From a virus, in IMG/VR virus record IMGVR_UViG_3300042455_001551, positions 1 to 54,617 of that record: a DNA stretch of 54,617 nt; one strand, given 5' to 3'. Positions 27,569 to 33,776 of the stretch are shown here, one piece after another. The notes beneath the pieces are model-generated. The model worked only from the letters and a program-made list of their open reading frames with translations. It was not told the DNA's origin and did no database searches. The translations under genes were made by a program, and so were the position numbers. Numbering within the stretch: the stretch's first letter is position 1; each line of letters opens with the position of its first letter.

Positions 27569-28734
27569 TGTAAATCTATTACTTCTTGTATTGGTAATTT
27601 AAGAGTGTAACATTCGGAATATCCGTCAAATATTTTATTTACTCTGTAATTATATCTAACATATTTTTTATGTAGCTCCTCCTCTAAATCCCATATAGTT
27701 TCTGCATCTGAGTTGTATAAAAATATTTCCTCATAATCATAAGGCATATTCACACTAGTGTACCTCTTTTTTAAACCTCTGAATGTTTTACCTATTTTGT
27801 AAAACTCTTCGTATTCATCAAAACATTTTATTAAATATAAAGAAGTTACCCGCCCATTAGCTAATTCAACATATTCTTTTTTAGTATGGTGATGACCTTT
27901 TCCGTTATATCCGTGTTTGCATTTTGGACAACCTTTACCATTTGTGTGATTTTTAGGTAGGACAGGATATATATAATCATGTTTTTTACATCTTACATTG
28001 ATATAATTCAAGGCACCTTTATAATCAGTAACTGTATAGTCATTGTTATCTCCCCATACTTGTACAGCCTCTTTTATGAATTCTTCTGTTGTTTTCATTC
28101 TAAGTGCTGTATAATTTTCACGAGAACACTTTGGACATTTTTGACCGCTTAGATAACTACTAATATTTATTTTAAAAGTATGGTCGTGTTTTTTACATCT
28201 AATTTCTACATCTTTTACAGAAGGATATATATCTGTGTTTGTATAATCATGCTCATCACCATGTTTGTTTATAGCAGATTGAATAAATAATTCTTTATCA
28301 TTTAACCTACTTCTTCTACTTTCTCTAGAACACTCTGGACAACGATATCCTCTAAGATAGTGGTCAGGTTGTTTTTCATACTCCAAGTTATGTTTTTTAC
28401 ATGTAAAAGTAACTTCTGTTTTTGTATTTTTATACTCTACTTTTGAATAATCATCTAAATCTCCGTATTTTTCTAAAGCTTCTTCTACAAATTTTTCTTT
28501 ACCTTTAGAGTTTAATTTTGACATTTTTTCTCTTTCACAAAGTGGACAGGTTGTTCCTTTTTTATGATTTTTTGGAATTTGTTGAAATGTGTAATCGTGC
28601 TTTTTACATCTTATCTTTACCTTAGTATTGGTATCAACATACTCCACTTTACTATAATCAAAAGCGTCTCCATGAACATCTTTAAACTGTTCAATTACTT
28701 TTTCTTGTGTTAATTTATTATGTGCTGTTCTCAT
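27553..28734 (-). CDS. Homing endonuclease: four zinc-ribbon repeats plus GIY-YIG-like domain, 393 aa
   Basis: Four tandem units of about 65 residues (10-70, 80-137, 150-205, 220-275) each have an F/Y-DYS/T helix, a RCKKHDxxF segment and a C-terminal CPxC pair. Together these look like DNA-binding zinc ribbons of the DUF723 type. Residues 286-370 (LYLIKCF, FYKIGKT, LKKRY, then WDLEEELHKKY) match the T5orf172/GIY-YIG nuclease fold with a glutamate at the end. Such free-standing nucleases spread by cutting phage genomes lacking them. The gene overlaps the terminase start, a conserved target often used by homing genes. A terminator lies upstream and no dedicated promoter is clear. Confidence 0.75.
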   Translation of the reverse strand: MRTAHNKLTQEKVIEQFKDVHGDAFDYSKVEYVDTNTKVKIRCKKHDYTFQQIPKNHKKGTTCPLCEREKMSKLNSKGKEKFVEEALEKYGDLDDYSKVEYKNTKTEVTFTCKKHNLEYEKQPDHYLRGYRCPECSRESRRSRLNDKELFIQSAINKHGDEHDYTNTDIYPSVKDVEIRCKKHDHTFKINISSYLSGQKCPKCSRENYTALRMKTTEEFIKEAVQVWGDNNDYTVTDYKGALNYINVRCKKHDYIYPVLPKNHTNGKGCPKCKHGYNGKGHHHTKKEYVELANGRVTSLYLIKCFDEYEEFYKIGKTFRGLKKRYTSVNMPYDYEEIFLYNSDAETIWDLEEELHKKYVRYNYRVNKIFDGYSECYTLKLPIQEVIDLQCQKE

Positions 28735-28745
28735 TTATAAACTTG

Positions 28746-28769
28746 AAAAGGGGACAGTAATTGCCCCCT
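28746..28769 (-). terminator. Rho-independent terminator before the homing-endonuclease/terminase block
   Basis: Minus strand: GGGG/CCCC stem around a 10-nt loop, followed by TTTT. Weaker than the other left-arm terminators; partial read-through into the endonuclease and terminase genes is likely because no strong promoter lies between. Confidence 0.65.
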
Positions 28770-28773
28770 AAAA

Positions 28774-29181
28774 TTAATTTGATATTCTTTCAAAATATGT
28801 CTTCTCTATGAGGTCATATTTGGTTTTGTTTATTACAGTCCTTTCTCCATTTTTTATGGCGAAAACTTGGTCTAAACCTACTCCTTCGAGTTCTGTCTCT
28901 ATTGCTTCTTTTATTTCTGTTGGCGGCTCAATAAAATCTTTATATGCCTCCATAGTAAAATACAGTCTTGCTTTTAATTCAGCTAAATCAGATTGTGCAA
29001 TCATAACCCATGCTACTTTATCAAAATACAATCTGTGTAAATCTTTATTGTCTAAACCTTCAGATTCATCTACTATTTTTTGCTGTACTTCTTCTATATT
29101 TTTAGATTCTTCTAAAAGATAGTTTTTATATTCCATATATTCTCGGAATATTTTTTCTACGTATGTCTCTAAATTTTTCAT
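28774..29181 (-). CDS. Unknown helical protein, 135 aa
   Basis: Not recognised. Acidic and mostly helical, with a coiled-coil N-terminus (YVEKIFREYMEYKNYLLEES). Its place upstream of terminase could suit a small terminase subunit, but no HTH motif is evident. It follows the 78-aa gene by 3 bp. Confidence 0.55.
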   Translation of the reverse strand: MKNLETYVEKIFREYMEYKNYLLEESKNIEEVQQKIVDESEGLDNKDLHRLYFDKVAWVMIAQSDLAELKARLYFTMEAYKDFIEPPTEIKEAIETELEGVGLDQVFAIKNGERTVINKTKYDLIEKTYFERISN

Positions 29182-29184
29182 TTC

Positions 29185-29421
29185 TTAATGTTTGTCAACC
29201 CACTCTTGAAACTCTTCATCTGTTAAAGGTTCGTCTGTTAAGTCTTCTGTTAATAATAAATCTAAAGCTTCATACATTTCTTTGTCTGTTGCTTTTCTAA
29301 ATCCTTTTTTTGTGGCGACTTCTAGTAACGCAAGTTTCTCTCCAATTGTTAATCCGTCTTGTGCTTTAAACAAACTAAATAATTTTGTATAAAACGCTCC
29401 TGTGAAATTGATTACTGACAT
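29185..29421 (-). CDS. Unknown small acidic protein, 78 aa
   Basis: A small acidic protein with an N-terminal hydrophobic helix-like stretch (INFTGAFYTKLFSLF) and an acidic C-terminus (EDLTDEPLTDEEFQEWVDKH). Overlaps the preceding gene by 10 bp. Function unknown. Confidence 0.55.
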   Translation of the reverse strand: MSVINFTGAFYTKLFSLFKAQDGLTIGEKLALLEVATKKGFRKATDKEMYEALDLLLTEDLTDEPLTDEEFQEWVDKH

Positions 29422-29723
29422 GTTCCTTTGATTTTTAATTTTTTGTTTTGGTTTTTATCTGTTAAAGTAACTGTTTTTGCGAAACTTCTGTCACAGTCTT
29501 TATATCTTACTGTTATAATTACTGCATTATCAGTTTGTTTTGAACTTGTAGCGGCGGTACATCCACAAGTAGCTTTTATTTCAAATGTTTTTGCATCTAC
29601 ATCAGAAACTAAAATTTGTGTTTCTCTTTCTGTTTTTCTTGTTATAGCCCCTAAAGCTAAAATATAATCTTCGCCTTCTTTGTAAAGATTAAAATTGTTT
29701 TCTGTTAGTTTACTTAATTCCAT
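29412..29723 (-). CDS. DUF1573-like beta-sandwich protein, 103 aa
   Basis: Residues 35-95 follow the pattern of the DUF1573 immunoglobulin-like domain: the ATCGCTAA Cys-Gly-Cys-Thr centre, then a strand pattern ending with VIITVRYKD. Such domains occur in Bacteroidota cell-surface proteins and in phage decoration proteins, so a capsid decoration or accessory role is possible. It overlaps the next gene by 10 bp. Confidence 0.6.
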   Translation of the reverse strand: MELSKLTENNFNLYKEGEDYILALGAITRKTERETQILVSDVDAKTFEIKATCGCTAATSSKQTDNAVIITVRYKDCDRSFAKTVTLTDKNQNKKLKIKGTCQ

Positions 29724-29730
29724 TTGTTTT

Positions 29731-30027
29731 TTAATTTTGTTCTGCCCAGTAATCCATCTTACACGTTTCTTCTAACTCGTTGGTTTTGAAGTAGATACTA
29801 CAGGCTTCACATGCCAAGCACGAACCTAAATTATCTTCTTTCTTTTTACCTGTTATAAAAGAATAAAAGTCTGAAAGTTTAATAGTTAGTTTTTTGGTTA
29901 ATCCTATTTTTTCTACGTTTTTTGAATTGTATTCACAACCTTTACAAATCTTTCTTCTATCTTCTACCCAAGCTTCCTCTTTATTTTTTTTAAAGCGGCT
30001 TTTTACTATCGTTAAAATCTTTTTCAA
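29731..30027 (-). CDS. Cys-rich zinc-ribbon-like protein, 98 aa
   Basis: Seven Cys residues are grouped as CKGC (28-31), CLACEAC (about 70-76) and a later single Cys, fitting a metal-binding (zinc or Fe-S) fold. The N-terminus is very basic, suggesting nucleic-acid contact. It overlaps the HU-like gene's end by 38 bp. Function unknown. Confidence 0.6.
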   Translation of the reverse strand: MKKILTIVKSRFKKNKEEAWVEDRRKICKGCEYNSKNVEKIGLTKKLTIKLSDFYSFITGKKKEDNLGSCLACEACSIYFKTNELEETCKMDYWAEQN

Positions 30028-30460
30028 AATTTACTTTTTTTATGTTAAAGTTGTGTTTTTTCATATCTCTATCCCTTCTCCACGCCAATCTTCTGTTCTC
30101 TCTGTCTCGAATAGACTCTTCAGTATGGACATAAGTGTTTTCTACAAAGTGTATGATATGGCGCAATTTATAATCTTTAAAGCCATGATATAATATTTTT
30201 TCTAATGCAACTTTTCCTTTTTCTATTTTTTCTGGGTCTTCAATGTCAGCTATAGTATACCTCTTTTTAAAAGTTCCTAAACAATCTATATCAAGAATTG
30301 ATAAATCTTGTTTTTGTTGAAGTTTGGTTTTTATATACTTCTTTAAAACTCTTAAAATATCTTTTAAAACTTCTGGTGGTACTTTATCACCTTGCTTTTC
30401 TATGTAAGCTTTTATTACGTCATCATCGTGTGTAAGCCTTTTATTCCACGTCTGTTCCAT
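29990..30460 (-). CDS. HU/IHF-like DNA-binding protein, 156 aa
   Basis: Residues about 28-75 match the dimerisation part and start of the arm of HU/IHF proteins: helices followed by LSILDIDCLGTFKKRYTI, corresponding to the usual V-x-L-x-GFGTF-x-x-R. The C-terminal 60 residues are basic with many Arg/Lys. Phages of the crAss-like group also keep IHF-like genes among virion genes, so a nucleoid or packaging role is possible. The domain assignment is by pattern only. Confidence 0.5.
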   Translation of the reverse strand: MEQTWNKRLTHDDDVIKAYIEKQGDKVPPEVLKDILRVLKKYIKTKLQQKQDLSILDIDCLGTFKKRYTIADIEDPEKIEKGKVALEKILYHGFKDYKLRHIIHFVENTYVHTEESIRDRENRRLAWRRDRDMKKHNFNIKKVNFEKDFNDSKKPL

Positions 30461-30803
30461 TATTCACTTGCACAATTAAAAAATCATTACTATCATCAAT
30501 ATATAACTCTTTTAATTTTTTGAAGTCTGGATGCATTAGTTTCCCGTTTTTATAAGGTTTTGGGATTAATATTCCTTTGTCCGTCAATCTTTTAACTATT
30601 TGATTAAAGTTTGCCTCTGTAGTGTTATGGTTTAACATAAAACTGTTTTTAGCTTCTTTGCCGTAATCAAATAAAACAAACTCACATAAAACATCTAGTT
30701 CTCTCGGAGTTACATCTTGAAAGGTAGTTATACATAAAATATGTACCAACTGCCTAACTCTCTCTACTGCATTATCACTGCATCTTACTAACTGTTGTGG
30801 CAC
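30441..30803 (-). CDS. Unknown winged-helix-like protein, 120 aa
   Basis: The centre (TPRELDVLCEFVLFDYG) and the segment TEANFNQIVKRLTDKGILI look like two helices of a small HTH domain, followed by KPYKNGKLMHPDF as a possible wing. A regulator of the left arm or a small terminase would fit. It overlaps both neighbours by 16-20 bp, so it is part of the same operon. Confidence 0.5.
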   Translation of the reverse strand: MPQQLVRCSDNAVERVRQLVHILCITTFQDVTPRELDVLCEFVLFDYGKEAKNSFMLNHNTTEANFNQIVKRLTDKGILIPKPYKNGKLMHPDFKKLKELYIDDSNDFLIVQVNNGTDVE

Positions 30804-31069
30804 TCTGCAAAAATTAAATCTTCATTAAGTATAATTTGATAACCTTTAAAACTCTCATGCTTGACTTCTCTAATCATATCTTTTCTGCATAAAATCGTTT
30901 TGTTTAAAGAGTCTTTGTATTTTACGCAGTCTGTTCCCACTTGAACAACAATATATTCTTCTAAAGAATCCATATCATTTGAAATATGCTTTGAAAACAT
31001 ATCTTCTGTTTTTTCTTGCGGTTTTTTCTTGACCAGAACTTCTTTATTTTTTAGCGTTACTTCTAACAT
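30788..31069 (-). CDS. GroES-like co-chaperonin candidate, 93 aa
   Basis: The length (93) is that of GroES (95-97), and the order of elements fits. LKNKEVLVKKK corresponds to the first strand LHDRVIVKRK. A Glu/Asp-rich segment with DMFSKHISND lies where the mobile loop belongs, and EEYIVVQVG to GEVLAVG. The final SFKGYQIILNEDLIFAE corresponds to EEVLIMSESDILAIVE. Only the pattern is shared, so the assignment is tentative. It gains weight because this phage has a GroEL-like gene on the other arm. It would cap the phage or host GroEL during capsid folding, as T4 gp31 does. It is near the start of the left-arm transcript. Confidence 0.45.
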   Translation of the reverse strand: MLEVTLKNKEVLVKKKPQEKTEDMFSKHISNDMDSLEEYIVVQVGTDCVKYKDSLNKTILCRKDMIREVKHESFKGYQIILNEDLIFAECHNS

Positions 31070-31298
31070 TTTCTACTTCTTTTAAAATTAACTTTAATAC
31101 TTTTAAGTAATAATTACTTCTGAATGTTTTTATCTTAACTACTTTTTGAGCTATATCATCACAAAAAGTTACAACTATGTGTGCCGTTTTTCTTTCCTTA
31201 TAAATCATAATAGTCACACAATCAAAACGAATGAAATGGTACCTATAACCAAACTTAGCGTAAGATTTTGTATCTTGATGCCGCCTTAAAGTTCGCAA
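31044..31298 (-). CDS. Unknown small basic protein, first gene of the left arm, about 84 aa
   Basis: The open frame reaches 31394, but the minus-strand promoter at 31352-31382 lies inside that, so a start further down is needed. The TTG at 31298 is one choice; an ATG near 31205 would give about 53 residues. The product is basic with a strand-rich part (YRYHFIRFDCVTIMIY) and a helical C-terminus. It overlaps the GroES-like gene by 26 bp. Confidence 0.45.
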   Translation of the reverse strand: MRTLRRHQDTKSYAKFGYRYHFIRFDCVTIMIYKERKTAHIVVTFCDDIAQKVVKIKTFRSNYYLKVLKLILKEVENVRSNAKK

Positions 31299-31351
31299 TA
31301 AATATTGGTAAAATAAAAGAGCTATCAATTTTATGGTTTTTAATTCTTGTG

Positions 31352-31382
31352 CAAATATACAAATAATTTTTGTAATATGCAA
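31352..31382 (-). promoter_or_regulatory. Leftward promoter at the divergent junction
   Basis: Minus strand: TTG, 20 nt, TATATTTG, the same form as the right-arm promoters. It starts the leftward transcript through the small assembly genes toward terminase. It is 47 bp from the rightward promoter, so one factor bound between them could control both arms. Confidence 0.8.
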
Positions 31383-31429
31383 GAACTTTAACATTTTTTT
31401 AACATATTATTACAATCGTTGTCATTAAT

Positions 31430-31460
31430 TTGTATAACTCATCTTATTTTTCTATCTTTG
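31430..31460 (+). promoter_or_regulatory. Rightward promoter at the divergent junction
   Basis: TTG, 20 nt, TATCTTTG. The ATG of the first right-arm gene is only 4 nt beyond the -7 element, so transcription should start at or within a base or two of the start codon. It differs from most other right-arm promoters by having TATCTTTG, like the host housekeeping form. Confidence 0.8.
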
Positions 31461-31464
31461 TGGC

Positions 31465-31749
31465 ATGTTTGAATTAGAAGATAATGTAGCAAAAGACCGT
31501 GAAAAGTTAGGCTACGAAGAGTTTAAAGAAGTTGTTTTAGAGAATATTTCTAAAGTAATTACTAATCGCGCGCATATTGAAGAAAACTATGATTTCTATA
31601 TTTCTGTTATCTTCAAAATGTATGAGATGTATAAGAATGATTTGTATAACCCAATTAGTATAAGTAGTTGTGTTAAACTATTTGACGTATTTTTATACAG
31701 TTTCTTTAAATATAATCCGTCTGGTGAACTTCCAGAAGATTTAGTTTAA
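31465..31749 (+). CDS. Unknown protein, first right-arm gene, possibly leaderless, 94 aa
   Basis: A small acidic helical protein (EEFKEVVLENISKVI, FKMYEMYKNDLY). Its start codon lies directly at the expected transcription start, which implies a leaderless mRNA. As the first gene after the divergent promoter it may be an immediate-early factor. No family recognised. Confidence 0.6.
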   Translation: MFELEDNVAKDREKLGYEEFKEVVLENISKVITNRAHIEENYDFYISVIFKMYEMYKNDLYNPISISSCVKLFDVFLYSFFKYNPSGELPEDLV

Positions 31750-31756
31750 TTTAAAT

Positions 31757-31787
31757 TTGTTTTTGTCGAATATTTTTCGTATATTTG
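31757..31787 (+). promoter_or_regulatory. Promoter for the primase transcript and its long leader
   Basis: TTG, 20 nt, TATATTTG. The sequence TTTTTCG before the -7 element recurs in the promoter at 42236. The primase start is 190 nt downstream, an unusually long leader for this phage. Confidence 0.8.
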
Positions 31788-31793
31788 CATTTT

Positions 31794-31977
31794 AAAATTC
31801 GGTTTTATTGTTTTGTGCCGCAAACAAACAAAATTTTATTGGAATAAACACTTTATATGTTGGCGAAGATACATGTAGAGATTAAAATATAAAGAACTGA
31901 AAAGCTCTATTAACAGAACAGTATATCTTCGCACCATTACTGTTTTTTGTTTTTAGGGCTTTTCGCATTTTATAAAA
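31794..31977 (+). promoter_or_regulatory. Structured 5' leader of the primase gene: candidate RNA switch or attenuator
   Basis: The leader has three nested or competing pairings. (1) GCGAAGATA at 31863-31871 is fully complementary to TATCTTCGC at 31924-31932. (2) AACAGTA at 31917-31923 pairs with TACTGTT at 31938-31944; this hairpin is followed at once by TTTTGTTTTT, like an intrinsic terminator, and its 14-nt loop contains the TATCTTCGC of pairing 1, so the two can form a pseudoknot. (3) GAAAAGCTCTA at 31899-31909 pairs with TAGGGCTTTTC at 31954-31964 and encloses the hairpin, while its CTCTA part can alternatively pair with TAGAG at 31876-31880. This is the layout of a regulatory RNA; no known riboswitch family is recognised. 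Confidence 0.6.
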
Positions 31978-33165
31978 ATGGAAAAAGATAATTACATATT
32001 AGATTACTTTTATTGCACAAAGAATTGTAACGTTATAAAACAAATTTCTGTTTATGACTGGTTTAACTGTATTAAAGAAGGAGAGTATTCAGATTTAATA
32101 TTAAAAGCTAGAAACGGAGAATTAGATTATGATACAACAAAAACAGAACAACTTCCTTGTGTTGTTTACAACTTTAATTTTAACGGTTATAAAAATAAGT
32201 CAAACATAGTTGCACCTACTGGGTTACTGTATGTTGATATTGATGCACCAGATTTTAAAATAGAAAATGTAAATAAATCAGATATTTTTGCATACTATAA
32301 ATCATTTGGTGGTAAAGGTTATTCTATTGTTATTCGTGTAGACGGATTAACAGAGGATAATTTTAATGAAACCTATGCGTACGTATGTTCTAAATTAGAA
32401 ATATCTAATTATGTTGATTTAGGAGCTAAAAAAACTACACAATTCAATGTACTCTCTTATGATGAGAATCTTTACCTTAATACTAAATCTAAAATATTTA
32501 AAAGTATTAATCTTTCCCCCCTTTGTGAAATAAATAAAAAAAAGAAAGCATATAGCACACAGTGGGGGGAAAATGGAAACAATGTAAGATTTGATAATCG
32601 AGCAGACTATTTAGAAAATGAAGAGTCTGTTATAAAGAACATAGAAGGCTTTGATTTTATACAAGCAAAACTACTTTACAAAAAAGTATCAAAAAATAGA
32701 AATAATATATTATTAGCATATTGTACAAATTTAGTTTGGTTGAATCCAAATATATACGAAGATAGATTGCACGCTATTATGACAGCAGTAAACTTTAATA
32801 ATTTTACAAACCCTGTTGATGAGCCACAATTACAAAGGATTATTAGTTCTATTTTAAAATACAAAAAAGAAGGTACTTTAAGACCTACTGGAGTTATAAA
32901 AAGAAAAGCTTTATTTGGTAAATACTGCGGATTAAGTAAAAACGAAAAATTAGCAGTTTGTAGAGAAGTGTCTTCCGAATCGAAAGAAAAAGCGTCACGA
33001 GAGAAAATACAAAATATTTTAGATTGTTGGGATTTTGTTAAATTAGGAAAAATAACACAGCAAAGTATTTATAAAAATCATAATATTTCAAAAAAAACAA
33101 TTGAAAAATATTATAAAGATTATAAAAAAGAAATAGAAATGTTGAATAAAACTTGCAAAGTATAA
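31978..33165 (+). CDS. VirE_N/BT4734-type primase-like protein, 395 aa
   Basis: The N-terminal 190 residues match the BT4734/VirE N-terminal domain, a branch of the archaeo-eukaryotic primase fold. The metal motif is LLYVDIDAPD (Asp-x-Asp), followed by GGKGYSIVIRV and by FNVLSYDENLYLN. The middle (about 210-310) is helical, as in the PriCT-like part that follows such domains. The last 60 residues end in an HTH-like segment (GKITQQSIYKNHNISKKTIEKYY). No helicase domain is fused; the separate SF2 helicase two genes on may serve. It should prime phage DNA synthesis. Confidence 0.7.
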   Translation: MEKDNYILDYFYCTKNCNVIKQISVYDWFNCIKEGEYSDLILKARNGELDYDTTKTEQLPCVVYNFNFNGYKNKSNIVAPTGLLYVDIDAPDFKIENVNKSDIFAYYKSFGGKGYSIVIRVDGLTEDNFNETYAYVCSKLEISNYVDLGAKKTTQFNVLSYDENLYLNTKSKIFKSINLSPLCEINKKKKAYSTQWGENGNNVRFDNRADYLENEESVIKNIEGFDFIQAKLLYKKVSKNRNNILLAYCTNLVWLNPNIYEDRLHAIMTAVNFNNFTNPVDEPQLQRIISSILKYKKEGTLRPTGVIKRKALFGKYCGLSKNEKLAVCREVSSESKEKASREKIQNILDCWDFVKLGKITQQSIYKNHNISKKTIEKYYKDYKKEIEMLNKTCKV

Positions 33166-33183
33166 TTATTTTTTGTATATTTG
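33153..33183 (+). promoter_or_regulatory. Promoter inside the primase 3' end for the helicase operon
   Basis: TTG, 20 nt, TATATTTG. The -33 element lies in the last codons of the primase gene, so the promoter overlaps coding sequence. The next ATG is 19 nt beyond it. Confidence 0.8.
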
Positions 33184-33201
33184 CAGTCTAAAATATTAAA
33201 A

Positions 33202-33429
33202 ATGGAAAAGTTAAAAACTATAGAAAGATTTATAAATTCACCAGAAGAAATAGTTTTTGGAGTAAGGCTTGGGGAATACGAAGGTAATTCAACAATAACA
33301 GAAGTGTATATAAAGTCAGACTCAATTGAAAACATTGAAACGTCTTTTAAAATAAAAGGTTCAATAGAGAGAGAAGGTTTAGTTTTTATTTTTAAAACTT
33401 TGTCCGATATATTAAAAAACGAAATATAA
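33202..33429 (+). CDS. Unknown small protein, 75 aa
   Basis: The ATG at 33202 is chosen because the frame's earlier start lies inside the promoter. The product is a small beta/alpha protein (FGVRLGEYEGNSTITEVYIKSD). Not recognised. First gene of the helicase transcript. Confidence 0.55.
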   Translation: MEKLKTIERFINSPEEIVFGVRLGEYEGNSTITEVYIKSDSIENIETSFKIKGSIEREGLVFIFKTLSDILKNEI

Positions 33430-33435
33430 ATAAAT

Positions 33436-33774
33436 ATGAAAGGTATGCATCAGTTTGACCAAAAAATGTATAGAGTAGAGGTATTAGATAATAGTAATTA
33501 TTTTGTTATTGCCTATTCTAAAGTTCACGCAATTGTAGAACTTGTTAATATGAATATTAAAAATGGTATTATGGATTATGCAGGCGAATATGATACAAAA
33601 AATGTTCATTTATTAAGCAATAGAGAAATGAATAATATAATAATTGAATATAACTACGCTACGGAAGATACGGAATCTGACACGCTTTTAAATATATTCA
33701 AAGATTTAACTAAATTTGAAGATGGTAAACAAGAGTTTTTTGGAGTTGTCGGAGATGATTTTATAGCATACTAG
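33436..33774 (+). CDS. Unknown acidic protein, 112 aa
   Basis: Not recognised. The N-terminal half (RVEVLDNSNYFVIAYSKVHAIVELV) resembles small phage proteins with an alternating strand/helix fold; the rest is acidic. It ends 2 bp before the helicase start, so the two are probably coupled. Confidence 0.55.
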   Translation: MKGMHQFDQKMYRVEVLDNSNYFVIAYSKVHAIVELVNMNIKNGIMDYAGEYDTKNVHLLSNREMNNIIIEYNYATEDTESDTLLNIFKDLTKFEDGKQEFFGVVGDDFIAY

Positions 33775-33776
33775 TA

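Noticed and set aside
31298-31394. N-terminal extension of the first left-arm gene to 31394
   Set aside because: The exact promoter at 31352-31382 lies in it, so a transcript from that promoter could not carry the start codon.
33181-33201. Longer start of the 75-aa gene
   Set aside because: The frame's earlier TTG is part of the -7 element of the promoter; the ATG at 33202 is downstream of the likely transcription start.
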